The translations under genes and the position numbers were made by a program. A stretch of DNA of 64,000 bases from Tepidibacter aestuarii (lineage in GTDB: Bacteria; Bacillota; Clostridia; Peptostreptococcales; Peptostreptococcaceae). Each line of letters starts with the position of its first letter. Positions within the stretch are counted from its first letter, which is position 1. Shown one piece after another: positions 1-9,441 of the stretch. The notes below the pieces were generated by a model, which was not told the origin of the DNA, did not search any database, and saw only the letters and a program-made list of their open reading frames with translations. The DNA is taken from the NCBI RefSeq assembly GCF_934924865.1, contig NZ_OW235315.1, positions 3,038,001 through 3,102,000 on the forward strand, given 5' to 3'.

Positions 1-986
1 TTGAAATCTTCTCCAGCTATTAAATCTATATAATCATACTCAGTTGATTTCCCAATCATTTTAGATATAGCTGCTTGAACGAACTGTTCAAATACATTTA
101 TAGATGATAGAGGATTTCCTGGGAGTCCAAAAAATAACTTTTCATTGTATTTTGCAAATACTAATGGCTTTCCAGGTTTTATCTTTATTTTTCTAAACTT
201 CACATCTGCTCCTATCTCCTCTAATACATCTTCTACAAAGTCGTAATCTCCAACAGACGCGCCACCTGATGTTATAACTATATCCGACTTTTCAAATGCA
301 TCAATTATGCTTTGCTTTAATATATCTTTATTATCCTTTACTATGTTCATAGATAGTGGATTTGCTCCACTTCTCTTAACTAATCCGAAAAGAGAGTATC
401 CATTACTATTTCTTATTTTCCCATTTTCTAATTTCTCATTTATATCTACAAGCTCATCTCCAGTTATAAGTAGTGATACATCTGGGGATCCGTATACTTT
501 TAACTTGTCATATCCCAATGATGCCAATAACCCTATTTCATATGGTCTTATAACAGTTCCTTTCTTTAAAACCAAATCATTTGATTTTATCTGTGATCCC
601 TTTTTTATTACATTAAGACCTTTCTCAACTTCATCATGTATTATTAATTTATTATCCTTTACATCTACCTTCTCTATTTGAATAACCGAGTCAGCACCGT
701 TTGGAAATGCTGCCCCAGTCATTATTTTTAACGTCTTACCACTTTGCAGTTCATCATTGTAATAGTCTCCAGCCTTTATAGTTCCTATTATTTCGAACTC
801 TTTTTCATCATTAATTTTAATAGCGTATCCATCCATGGCAGACTTATCAAAAGAAGGCAAATCCTCACTTGAGTAAATATCTTCTGCTAATACAAAGTCC
901 ATACAATCTAATATGTTCTTCGTTTGTATATCGGATAACGAAGTATTTTCAATTATTATATCAATTGCTTCATCCGGTTTTATCAT
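1..986 (-). CDS. moeA: Molybdopterin molybdenumtransferase MoeA (3' end cut by window)
   Basis: Inserts molybdate into adenylylated molybdopterin, the last step in making the basic Mo cofactor. Reading leftward from the ATG at 986 the frame stays open to base 1, so the C-terminus lies outside the window. The start follows a GAGAGGG ribosome site. Visible MoeA signatures are the N-terminal PSFDKSAMDGYAI segment (about residues 45-57), the MTGAAFPNGADSVI stretch, and the MoCF-binding part with ITSGGASVGDYD and FGLPGNPLSS. The gene starts 19 bases after the fdhF stop codon and is probably cotranscribed with fdhF, which needs the cofactor. The family identity is clear; only the missing end is uncertain. 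Confidence 0.93.
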   Translation of the reverse strand, partial: MIKPDEAIDIIIENTSLSDIQTKNILDCMDFVLAEDIYSSEDLPSFDKSAMDGYAIKINDEKEFEIIGTIKAGDYYNDELQSGKTLKIMTGAAFPNGADSVIQIEKVDVKDNKLIIHDEVEKGLNVIKKGSQIKSNDLVLKKGTVIRPYEIGLLASLGYDKLKVYGSPDVSLLITGDELVDINEKLENGKIRNSNGYSLFGLVKRSGANPLSMNIVKDNKDILKQSIIDAFEKSDIVITSGGASVGDYDFVEDVLEEIGADVKFRKIKIKPGKPLVFAKYNEKLFFGLPGNPLSSINVFEQFVQAAISKMIGKSTEYDYIDLIAGEDF

Positions 987-1005
987 ATTGACTACCCTCT
1001 CGTAC

Positions 1006-3144
1006 TTAAATTTTTACAACCCTCATATTTTTTCTTATTCTATTGTACTCATCTTTTATAAACTGCTCAGCTTTTTCTTGATCGTGTATTTTTTCAACCT
1101 TTATTGCACAGTATTTAAATTCTGGAGTTTTAGAAACAGGATCTAAACTATCTATAGTAAGCTCATTACAAGAACCTATCCACCACTGATAAGTCATAAA
1201 AGTAGAACCTTTTTTCACTCTATCAGTAACACAAGCTCTAGTCATAACGCTTCCTCTTCTTGAACTTACTCTTACTAATTCATCGTCCTCTATACCTAAC
1301 TTTTCACTATCTTCAAAACTCATCTGAATATATCCTGGCTCATCCGCAAGCTCTTTTAATGCCCTACAGTTACCAGACATAGTTCTAGCAGAGTAATGTC
1401 CAACCTCTCTAACAGTTGAAAGACTAAGTGGATATTCTTCATCTGGAAGCTCTTTAGGTGCTCTCCACTGGCTTGCAAATAGATTCCCTTTTCCACTAGG
1501 TGTTGAGAATTTATCTCCCTTGTATAAATACTTAGTTCCATTATGATCTTCACTTGGACAAGGCCATTGAACTCCGCCTAACTTTTCAATCTTCTCATAA
1601 CTTGCACCAGCAAAACTTGGACATAAACTTCTCATCTCATCCCAAATTTCATTAGTGTTCTCATAACTCATAGAATACCCCATCTTAGTTGCAATCTCGG
1701 AAATTATCTGCCAGTCAGGCTTAACATCTCCTTTAGCTTCTATAACTTTATTAAACTTTTGGAACCCTCTATCAGCACAAGTATATACCCCTTCATGTTC
1801 TCCCCACGAAGTAGCAGGAAGTATAACATCTGCATGAAGAGCTGTTTTATTCATAAATATATCTTGAACTATAACAAAATCTATCTTATCAAGTGCTTCT
1901 CTAACCTCAGAAGAATTAGGATCACTTTGAACTGGGTCTTCTCCAAATATATAATACGCTTTAATTTTATCTTCATTTAAAGCTAGATGAGGTACCTCTG
2001 TTAAAGCATATCCATTCTTATTAGAAAGCTTAACTCCCCAAGCTTTTTCAAACTTTTCTCTAACCTTATCATCAGTTACCTTTTGATATCCAGGATATAC
2101 ATTCGGAAGAACTCCCATATCACAAGCCCCTTGAACGTTGTTTTGACCACGTACAGGACCTATACCAACATTTTCACGGCCAAAGTTTCCAGTTAAAAGT
2201 GCTAGTGATGCAAGTCCTTTAACAACATCAACAGCTTGAGAGAACTGACATACTCCCATACCATAAAGTATCATACTATCCTTTGCCTTAGCGTATTCTC
2301 TCATAGCCTTTCTTATATCGTCTGCCTTAACTCCTGTTATTTTCTCAGTGTATTCTGGAGTATATTTCTCAACTAAAGCCTTGTACTCCTCAAATCCATC
2401 TACATGATTTTTTACATATTCTTTATCATAAAGATTCTCATTGATTAAAACATTTCCAAATGCATTTACAAGCGCCATATTAGTTCCACCCTTTATAGGT
2501 AGCCACATATCAGCAATTCTAGCTGATTCGGTAATTCTAGGATCTGTAACTATTATCTTTGCTCCCTTTTCCTTAGCTTTTATTATTCTTCTTGCGACAA
2601 TCGGATGTGAATCTGCTCCATTATATCCAAATATAAATAATAAGCTTGCATCTTCTATTTCATTTATTGAATTAGTCATTGCTCCACTACCTAAACTGTA
2701 AGCCAGACCGGCTACTGATGGCGCATGTCAGATTCGTGCGCAGTGATCTATATTATTAGTACCTATAGCTGCCCTCATAAACTTTTGCATTATATAATTT
2801 GCTTCATTTCCAGGTCCTCTTGCACAGCCTGTACCCATTATAGAATCTGGACCATATTCTTTTTTAATTTGATTAAGTCTTGTTGCTACATAATCAATTG
2901 CCTCATCCCACTCAACTTCCTCTAATTCTCCATTTCTTCTAATCATAGGTTTTTTAATTCTAGCTGTAAGATACTGAGGATCTCTTAAGAAATCCCATCC
3001 ATAATGTCCTTTAAGACATAAGTTTCCTTCATTTGTTCTTCCATCTGCAGGTTCAGCCCTTACTATTTCCCCATCTTTAACTACAAGATACATTTGGCAC
3101 CCTGCACCACAGTAAGGACATACAGTTAATACTCTTTGCTCCAT
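1006..3144 (-). CDS. fdhF: Formate dehydrogenase H-type catalytic subunit, selenocysteine-containing
   Basis: A molybdopterin oxidoreductase that interconverts formate and CO2. Two open segments (3144-2731 and 2727-1006) join in the same frame across one TGA at 2728-2730. Around it the protein reads DHCARI-U-HAPSVAGL, the known selenocysteine context of FdhH enzymes, so residue 139 should be selenocysteine. Read through, the product is 712 residues, close to E. coli FdhF (715). The N-terminal [4Fe-4S] ligands are Cys9, Cys12, Cys16 and Cys43. The C-terminal dinucleotide-binding domain ends in the VSSRRGSV and YQWWIGSCNELT region. AGGGGG precedes the ATG. It lies between mobA and moeA, both for the same cofactor. 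A conventional stop codon is very unlikely because both halves are conserved and join exactly. Confidence 0.95.
2690..2730 (-). promoter_or_regulatory. Selenocysteine TGA codon and bacterial SECIS hairpin in fdhF
   Basis: The TGA (2730-2728) is followed by CATGCGCCATCAGTAGCCGG and then TCTGGCT. This matches the position and the GGTCTG loop of the E. coli fdhF SECIS element, which starts directly after UGA and binds SelB. Hairpin extent is approximate. Confidence 0.85.
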
Positions 3145-3174
3145 ACAATATCCCCCTTATAACTTTTATTTTAA

Positions 3175-3212
3175 AAAAGAGCCTATAAGATATTTTTAAC
3201 TTATAGGCTCCA
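3175..3212 (-). terminator. Intrinsic terminator after mobA
   Basis: On the minus strand GAGCCTATAAG pairs with CTTATAGGCTC and is followed by TTTTTT. The stem overlaps the mobA stop codon, so fdhF-moeA probably has its own promoter or depends on read-through. Confidence 0.8.
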
Positions 3213-3791
3213 ATTGTTATCAGTCGTTAAATCTTCTTGTGTATTCAAATTTCTAAACATGTCCCAGTTAGGGCTAAAGCCTCTCGCTTTATCTTCCTTA
3301 ATATATATAGTATTTATATTACTTATAAATAAGAACAAAGATCTTTTATCTTCATAAATATATTTTTCAATATCTTTGACTATTCTTTTATTATAAAAAG
3401 AATTAAGTGGCTCTATATGATTTTGAGATTTTGTTACACATGCATCAGCATCTTTTATCATACTTTTCATATATCTTATATAATCTAAATTTATAGTAGG
3501 CATATCACAAGCTATAAAATATACATATTCACTAGAAGCTTCTTTTAGACCTCTATGTATCCCCCCTAAAGGCCCTTTATCTTTGATTTCATCACTTACT
3601 ATTTTAACTTTACAATTTTTGTAAAACTCTTTTTTATTAGTTACTATTATTATTTCTTCAAACTCTAACTTCAATTTATCTATTAAATAATCTATTAACC
3701 TTACACCATTTATTTTCAAAAACTGCTTGTCAAATTTCATCCTAGAGCTTTTTCCACCCGCTAGTATTACTGCGGTTTTAAATTTGCTCAT
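3201..3791 (-). CDS. mobA: Molybdenum cofactor guanylyltransferase MobA
   Basis: Transfers GMP to Mo-molybdopterin to make the guanine dinucleotide cofactor used by formate dehydrogenases. The nucleotidyltransferase signature LAGGKSSRMKFDK is at the N-terminus, followed by the GPLGGIHRGL and FIACDMPTI motifs, where the Asp binds metal. The ATG at 3791 is chosen because AGGTGG ends 5 bases upstream; an in-frame GTG at 3800 would lie inside that ribosome site. The product is 196 residues, usual for MobA. It lies directly behind mogA with almost no gap, and both feed the neighbouring fdhF product. Confidence 0.9.
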   Translation of the reverse strand: MSKFKTAVILAGGKSSRMKFDKQFLKINGVRLIDYLIDKLKLEFEEIIIVTNKKEFYKNCKVKIVSDEIKDKGPLGGIHRGLKEASSEYVYFIACDMPTINLDYIRYMKSMIKDADACVTKSQNHIEPLNSFYNKRIVKDIEKYIYEDKRSLFLFISNINTIYIKEDKARGFSPNWDMFRNLNTQEDLTTDNNWSL

Positions 3792-3800
3792 ATTATCCAC

Positions 3801-4292
3801 CTATTTTCTAGCACATTCACCTGTTTTTCCTTTAAGTATTTCAAGTCCATGATGAATACTATCTATAATGTATTCAAGAGATTCATTAACAGCCTTAGGG
3901 CTTCCAGGTAAATTTATTATAAGAGTTTCATTTCTTATACCACTTACCCCTCTTGATAACATAGCTCTCTTAGTTATTGAAAGACTATAATATCTCATAG
4001 CCTCTGATATCCCAGGAGCTAATCTATCTACAGCTTTACGTGTAGCCTCTGGAGTAACATCTCTTTTGCTAAATCCAGTTCCACCAGTCGTAAGGATTAA
4101 GTCTACATTGAGATCATCACTCATATGTACCATTTCATTAAAAAGAGCATCTTCTTTATCAGGAAGAATTACATACTTCCCAACTGTATATCCATTTTTA
4201 GTAACTATATCCTCTATTAGCTTTCCACTTTCATCTTCTCTTTCTCCTATGTACCCCTTATCGCTCGCAGTAATTATACCTACATTAAACAT
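3801..4292 (-). CDS. mogA: Molybdopterin adenylyltransferase, MogA/MoaB family
   Basis: Adenylylates molybdopterin before MoeA loads the metal. The 163-residue product carries the MoCF-binding signature LILTTGGTGFSKRDVTPEAT around residues 85-104, GISEAMR, and a C-terminal INLPGSPKAVNE loop. AGGGGGTG lies 7 bases before the ATG. It is the first gene of the minus-strand cofactor cluster and is divergent from the merR-like gene at 4486. MogA and MoaB are close homologues and cannot be firmly separated by eye. Confidence 0.88.
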   Translation of the reverse strand: MFNVGIITASDKGYIGEREDESGKLIEDIVTKNGYTVGKYVILPDKEDALFNEMVHMSDDLNVDLILTTGGTGFSKRDVTPEATRKAVDRLAPGISEAMRYYSLSITKRAMLSRGVSGIRNETLIINLPGSPKAVNESLEYIIDSIHHGLEILKGKTGECARK

Positions 4293-4432
4293 TCGAAGTC
4301 ACCCCCTAATATATTTGTTTCAATAATATTACCACAAATATATACTAAATTCGATATATATAACTTCAATAAAAATATATCGAATTCCTTTTTAATGATC
4401 GCGATTAAATTTTTAATTTTCTTAATTCATTA

Positions 4433-4463
4433 TTGACCTTAACCTAGGGCTAAGGTTTATACT
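4433..4463 (+). promoter_or_regulatory. MerR-type promoter and operator of the regulator gene at 4486
   Basis: A -35 TTGACC (4433-4438) and a -10 TATACT (4458-4463) are separated by 19 bases. The spacer holds a near-perfect dyad (4436-4456) with arms ACCTTA and TAAGGT centred on 4446. A long 19-bp spacer filled by a dyad is the hallmark of promoters twisted open by MerR-family activators, so the gene is probably autoregulated. Confidence 0.8.
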
Positions 4464-4485
4464 TTTAATTATAAGGAGTGATAAT

Positions 4486-5535
4486 ATGTGTAAAAAATAT
4501 ACGATAAAAGAAATATCTAACACTTTAAATATATCAAGTAACAAGATAAGATTTTATGAAGAAAAAGGATTGATACATCCAATTAGAACTAATAATAACT
4601 ACAGAATCTACTCTGAAGAAGATTTGGCTAAATTGCAGTTGATATTAACATATAGAACTTTAAACATATCTATAGAAGATATTAAAAATTTAATGAAAAA
4701 ATGTTCTAAAGATAATATGATAAATCATTTTTATAAACAATGGAAAATCATAAATGATGAAATGCAAAAAATAAGAACAATCAAAACATCTCTAGAAGAT
4801 ATAATGGACTCTATATACGAATCAGATAAAAATAATTATACAGATTACATAATAGAATCTGTTAAAAAGCTCAATCACATTAATAATCTAAAAAACAATT
4901 GGAGTGATAGATGGAATTTCGATGATTGGTCTAAATCATATGATGAATTTGTAAAAAAAGATAATACAATCCTTCAAATATATAAAAACTACGATAAAGT
5001 ATTGCATGAAGTTTTTGTTAAAAGTACAAAGAATTTGAAAATCAGTTCTAAATTTCTTGAAATAGGGGTTGGAACAGGTAATCTATCTAAAGTATTCTTA
5101 GATGAAAATTATGATATTACAGGAATAGACCAATCAAGAGAAATGTTAAATACAGCAAAACAAAAATTTCCAGAGCTAAAACTAAGACTAGGCGAATTTC
5201 TAAAAATACCTTTTGAAAACAATATATTCGATTCAATTGTATCAACTTATGCCTTTCATCATTTAAATGATGAAGAAAAAATCATTGCAATTCAAGAAAT
5301 GTTAAGAGTTCTTAAATCAGACGGAAAAATAATTATCGGAGATCTGATGTTTGAAAATGAATTGAGTAAAAATGAGATTTTTAAAACTCTATCAAGAGAT
5401 CAAGTAAATGAAATTGAAGACGAGTATTATTCAAATATCGAATTTCTTAAAATTGAATTTGAAAAATATAATAAGTATATTAATTATACTAAGATAGATA
5501 AACTTAATTATATAGTTGAAGTATGTAGCAACTAA
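4486..5535 (+). CDS. MerR-family regulator fused to a SAM-dependent methyltransferase
   Basis: The 349-residue protein has two parts. Residues 1 to about 70 form a MerR winged helix (YTIKEISNTLNISSNKIRFYEE, with NNYRIYSEEDL for the wing), followed by a helical dimerisation region to about 115. Residues 140-349 are a class I methyltransferase: motif I EIGVGTGN at 192-199, an acidic strand ending GIDQS, a YAFHHL motif and a GKIIIGDL strand. The C-terminal domain could sense SAM or a methylatable ligand, or act enzymatically; the substrate is unknown. AAGGAG precedes the ATG. The gene stands alone between its own MerR-type promoter and a terminator. Confidence 0.85.
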   Translation: MCKKYTIKEISNTLNISSNKIRFYEEKGLIHPIRTNNNYRIYSEEDLAKLQLILTYRTLNISIEDIKNLMKKCSKDNMINHFYKQWKIINDEMQKIRTIKTSLEDIMDSIYESDKNNYTDYIIESVKKLNHINNLKNNWSDRWNFDDWSKSYDEFVKKDNTILQIYKNYDKVLHEVFVKSTKNLKISSKFLEIGVGTGNLSKVFLDENYDITGIDQSREMLNTAKQKFPELKLRLGEFLKIPFENNIFDSIVSTYAFHHLNDEEKIIAIQEMLRVLKSDGKIIIGDLMFENELSKNEIFKTLSRDQVNEIEDEYYSNIEFLKIEFEKYNKYINYTKIDKLNYIVEVCSN

Positions 5536-5584
5536 AATGAAAAAAAGTTCGTAATAAAAAACTCAATATTTTAAATTAAAGTAC

Positions 5585-5617
5585 GAACTAGAATTTAAAT
5601 CTAGTTCTTATTTTCTT
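5585..5617 (+). terminator. Terminator of the MerR-methyltransferase gene
   Basis: GAACTAGA and TCTAGTTC form an 8-bp stem followed by TTATTTTCTT. Confidence 0.75.
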
Positions 5618-5692
5618 GTAACTCTTAGTGACATAATGTAAAATTTTGTGATATTATATTATGGAATAGTTGATTTAATTTTCAGAAGATGA

Positions 5693-5884
5693 AATAAATT
5701 GAATTTATTTGTTGTTAGAACAAGTGACGTATGGTTAAATTTGGACGCCTTATACCGTACTGATGTAGTGGCGTAACCACCTAACTATATTAAAGCGAAA
5801 CTTAATTCAGATGAAGTTTTTACTCCAACTGAATTTTTAGTTGAGCTAATCCATAACCTGTTAAGTTCTTATCTCCAGCCTTAA
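5693..5884 (+). pseudogene. Possible degenerate coding fragment, family unknown
   Basis: One frame reads 63 codons before its terminal TAA with a single internal stop (TAA at 5774-5776) and coding-like residues such as FVVRTSDVWLNLDALYR and SDEVFTPTEFLVELIHNLL. No start codon with a ribosome site is visible and I do not recognise the family. The rest of the 5.54-6.05 kb gap shows no gene. Confidence 0.3.
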
Positions 5885-6049
5885 GAAAATGGAGTTTTAT
5901 AACTTTTAGCTTTTGGATACAATTATAGTTAGTTTTTTTTTGTAAAAAACTATATAATTCAATGTATTTATATATTGCAACTAACAAAATTAAGATGGAG
6001 AAATATAGTATTGAGATTTGAGAACTGTAAAAAAGGGGGAAACGCTATA

Positions 6050-7777
6050 ATGCTGAAAATACCATATAAAGAAAAATTACAAACTAAAATTTGTTTGGCA
6101 TTTTTAATAAGTATTTTATTAATTGTTTCTACATTATCAAGTATAATATATTTTAAAAGCTATGATATGTTGGTTAATAATGTGGGTAAAAAAGCTTCTA
6201 AAATTGTAGAAGTTGCTGCTAAAACTATTGATATAAAAGAACTTAAAGATTTAAAAACGGCAGAAGATATGGATAAACCATATTTTAATAAAATGGGAGA
6301 AAGTCTTAATAATATTAGAAATATAGCTGGAGCAAAATATTTGTATGTAATGAGAAAAAATGAAAATGGTGAATATGTTTATGTAATAGAAAGTGCAGAT
6401 TATGATAGTGAAGAAGCAACAGAAATTGGAGAAATAGAAGATACTTATTATCCAGGTTTTGAAGATGTTATGCAAGGAAAAATGCATATAGACAATAAAA
6501 TACTAGTTGATCAGTATGGTGCACTTTTATCTGCATATTATCCTTTGAAAGATATAAATGATAATATAGTAGGCTTTGTAGGCGTAGACTATAATGTAGC
6601 TGATGAATATAAAGAGTTTCAAGAATTTAAATCCACTATTTTCATAATAGCTATAGTATTATCAATATTAGCAATAATATTCGGAGTTATATTTTCAAGA
6701 AGTATATCAAAGCCACTAATAAATTTAACTCAAGTAGCTAACAAAATTGCCAACTACGATTTTAGCATTAATAATATTAATATTAAAGATAAAGGTGAAA
6801 TTGGTTTATTAACAAATAGTTTCAATACCATGGCTGAAAACATTAGAACTTTAATAAGTAACATTAAAGATACATCTATAAAGTTAGATAATACATCTGA
6901 ATCAATAGCATCATCTACTGAAGAAGTAAGTGTATCAAGTGAAGAAATTTCAAAAACAGTTCAAGAAATTGCTTCTGGTGCAAATGATCAGGCTGTAGAA
7001 ACTAATAGCTGTGTAGAGATAACTAATAATCTAGCTAAAAAAATAGAAAATATGGGTGAAAAATTAAAATCAACGGTTAGTTATACTGCAAATATGAAAG
7101 AGAAAAATGAATTAGGTATAACCTCTATTGAAGAACTTGATAATAGTTTTAAGGAAACTACTCAAGCTACAATGATAGTTGGAAATAGTATAGAAGAATT
7201 AGCAGAGAAATCAAAATCTATAGGTATGATAATAGAAACAATTAAATCAATATCGCAACAAACTAACTTATTGGCTTTAAATGCTGCTATTGAAGCTGCC
7301 AGAGCCGGAGAACATGGTAAAGGATTTGCAGTTGTGGCTGAAGAGATACGAAAACTAGCAGATGAATCTTCAAAGTCAACTGAAGAAATACAAAATATTA
7401 TAGATAAGATAATACAAGTAATAGACAATACAAATAATGTTATGAATAATTCTAAAAATATAGTTAATAGTACAAATAATTATTTTAAACAAACTAAAGA
7501 TGTATTTAATGAAATTAAAATATCAGCAGATAATGTTACAAAACAAATAAAATTATTAACTGATGATATTAACTATATTGAAAAAGATAAAGATAATGTA
7601 TTAAATTCAATAGAAAATATATCATCAGTAGCAGAAGAATCCTCAGCCGCTACAGAGCAAATTAGTGCATCTTCTCAAGAGCAAACTGCATGTATAGAAG
7701 AAGTTGCTTCATCAATACAAGAATTGAGTAATATGTCAAATATGTTGTCAGAATCGGTTAAAGTATTTAAAGTTTAA
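6050..7777 (+). CDS. Methyl-accepting chemotaxis protein with extracytoplasmic sensor domain
   Basis: A membrane chemoreceptor that controls CheA. From the ATG at 6050 it is about 575 residues: a TM segment near residues 15-35, an extracytoplasmic Cache-like sensor (about 40-190), a second TM ([19 protein letters not shown]), a HAMP linker ([19 protein letters not shown]) and a long coiled signalling domain with the hairpin tip [25 protein letters not shown] lies 10 bases before this ATG; the longer reading from 5975 has no ribosome site and would put polar residues before the first TM. The ligand cannot be read from the sequence. A terminator follows. Confidence 0.9.
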   Translation: MLKIPYKEKLQTKICLAFLISILLIVSTLSSIIYFKSYDMLVNNVGKKASKIVEVAAKTIDIKELKDLKTAEDMDKPYFNKMGESLNNIRNIAGAKYLYVMRKNENGEYVYVIESADYDSEEATEIGEIEDTYYPGFEDVMQGKMHIDNKILVDQYGALLSAYYPLKDINDNIVGFVGVDYNVADEYKEFQEFKSTIFIIAIVLSILAIIFGVIFSRSISKPLINLTQVANKIANYDFSINNINIKDKGEIGLLTNSFNTMAENIRTLISNIKDTSIKLDNTSESIASSTEEVSVSSEEISKTVQEIASGANDQAVETNSCVEITNNLAKKIENMGEKLKSTVSYTANMKEKNELGITSIEELDNSFKETTQATMIVGNSIEELAEKSKSIGMIIETIKSISQQTNLLALNAAIEAARAGEHGKGFAVVAEEIRKLADESSKSTEEIQNIIDKIIQVIDNTNNVMNNSKNIVNSTNNYFKQTKDVFNEIKISADNVTKQIKLLTDDINYIEKDKDNVLNSIENISSVAEESSAATEQISASSQEQTACIEEVASSIQELSNMSNMLSESVKVFKV

Positions 7778-7802
7778 TATAAAAACATAAACTCAACACA
7801 AA

Positions 7803-7838
7803 AGAAGCTGTGGTATTTGCCATGGCTTTTATTTTTGA
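7803..7838 (+). terminator. Terminator after the chemoreceptor gene
   Basis: AGCTGTGG and CCATGGCT pair (with G-T pairs) and are followed by TTTATTTTT. Confidence 0.65.
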
Positions 7839-7945
7839 TACATTATATTAGGCTTTGTGACCCATTATTTTTAATTCGTCGAATTATTTACTTTTTCTGT
7901 TTTTTTTGATAATATATTGCTAATTACATTATAAAGGAGGATATT

Positions 7946-9367
7946 ATGAAAAAAAGAATTAGTATACTTTTAACTTTTATTCTGATATTTAGTTTGACAT
8001 TAACAGGCTTTGCTGAAACTAATGACATAAAGGTTCAATTAAATGGAGAAATTTTAACTTTTGATGTAGCTCCTCAAATCATCAATGGAACTACTCTTCT
8101 TCCAGCAAGAAATATAGTAGAAAAACTAGGTGGATCTATCGAGTATATAGCAGATACTAGAACTGTTATAGCGAAGAAAGATGGTACTGTAGCAACTCTT
8201 CAAGTTGATAATAATTCAGCTAAAATTGAAAAAGACGGTGAAGTAAAAGAAGTAACATTAAATGAATCACCAAAAATTATAAACGGCAGAACTTTAATAC
8301 CTGTTAGATTTGTATCAGAGGCATTTGATACAAAGGTTGGATGGGATGAATTTAAAAGAACTGTAGTTATAATAGATTATAATGAGATAATTAAATCTTT
8401 AGATGAGACTTTAAAATCTGAAACACCAGCTTTTTATGAATTTTTAAACACAGGATATAAGCAACCTAATACAGCAGTTTCAAAATGTAACTTTAGTATA
8501 GATTTTAAATCAACTCCAAATATGAACTCTATAGATAACTATTCAGCTTTGATGATGTTTGGCGCAATTCAAGGAGGATTCGATGTTACTTCTACATCTT
8601 CCATAAATAATGATAATATCTTAATAGACATGAATATAAAAGCTAAAGGAATGATAAAAGAATTCTTAAAAAATGAAGATTTAGGATTTAAAGATCTAGA
8701 TGATATCAATCTAAAATTATTGTTAAGTGAAAAATCTATGTACATACAATCAGATTTATTTAATAAAGTTGAAAATTTAAAAGCTTTAAATATAGGCGAT
8801 AAGTGGGTAAAATTTGATATGTCTGAAGAAGATATGATAGCTTTTAGTCAAATGAGAGAAATGATTAAATCTGATAATTCAAAACCAATTGACGTTCTTT
8901 ATGAATCAATCAAAAATCCTACTACAAATATAAATACTAAAACTTATGAAAGTACTTCAATGATTTATGAAATTGTTCCAAAACTTTTAGGTGACGATAA
9001 CTTTAAGCTATCTAAATCAGGAAATACTAAAACATATACTTTAAAAATAGATTCAGATGATTATATAAATTTAATAATGGATATGTCTTCAAAATACTCA
9101 GATGAAGATTTAACTAAAGACGCTGATTTTATAAAGTTAAAAGATACTCTTAAATTTAATTATGACTTAACAATTAATGTAAAAGATGATTATGTTACAG
9201 ATGAAACTCTTGATATGAATCTTGACATTAACTCTGATGAACAAGGGAAGTTCAATTTAGGGTTTAAATTAAACTCAACTGTAAGTGATATAAATAGCGA
9301 TTCTATTAAAATAGATATACCCGCTGACTCTGATACAATTGATTCTGAAACTTTTAAAAATTACTAG
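7946..9367 (+). CDS. Secreted protein with N-terminal copper-amine-oxidase-like stalk domain
   Basis: 473 residues. A signal peptide (KKRISILLTFILIFSLTLTGFAE) is followed by two copies of the stalk motif: GEILTFDVAPQIINGTTLLPAR with IVEKLGG, then LNESPKIINGRTLIPVRFVSEAF ending VGWDEFKRTVVI, up to about residue 148. In Clostridia this domain occurs in exported and wall proteins and is not catalytic. The remaining 325 or so residues are hydrophilic with beta-rich repeats (DINLKLL, FNYDLTINVK, FNLGFKLNS) and are unassigned. AAAGGAGG precedes the ATG. It appears monocistronic, ending at a terminator shared with the convergent gene. Confidence 0.8.
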   Translation: MKKRISILLTFILIFSLTLTGFAETNDIKVQLNGEILTFDVAPQIINGTTLLPARNIVEKLGGSIEYIADTRTVIAKKDGTVATLQVDNNSAKIEKDGEVKEVTLNESPKIINGRTLIPVRFVSEAFDTKVGWDEFKRTVVIIDYNEIIKSLDETLKSETPAFYEFLNTGYKQPNTAVSKCNFSIDFKSTPNMNSIDNYSALMMFGAIQGGFDVTSTSSINNDNILIDMNIKAKGMIKEFLKNEDLGFKDLDDINLKLLLSEKSMYIQSDLFNKVENLKALNIGDKWVKFDMSEEDMIAFSQMREMIKSDNSKPIDVLYESIKNPTTNINTKTYESTSMIYEIVPKLLGDDNFKLSKSGNTKTYTLKIDSDDYINLIMDMSSKYSDEDLTKDADFIKLKDTLKFNYDLTINVKDDYVTDETLDMNLDINSDEQGKFNLGFKLNSTVSDINSDSIKIDIPADSDTIDSETFKNY

Positions 9368-9390
9368 AAGTAATATAATTTAATAAAAAA

Positions 9391-9432
9391 GATGCTCGTT
9401 AAAATATTAGATTTTAATAAGCATCTTTTTTA
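9391..9432. terminator. Bidirectional terminator between convergent genes
   Basis: GATGCT...AGCATC with an extended A/T inner stem is flanked by AAAAAA and TTTTTT, serving the 7946 gene (plus) and the GGDEF-EAL gene (minus). Confidence 0.8.
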
Positions 9433-9441
9433 TTATAAACC

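Noticed and set aside
5640..6049. Cyclic-di-GMP riboswitch before the chemoreceptor gene
   Set aside because: None of the conserved class I or II core segments (such as GGCAAACC) is present.
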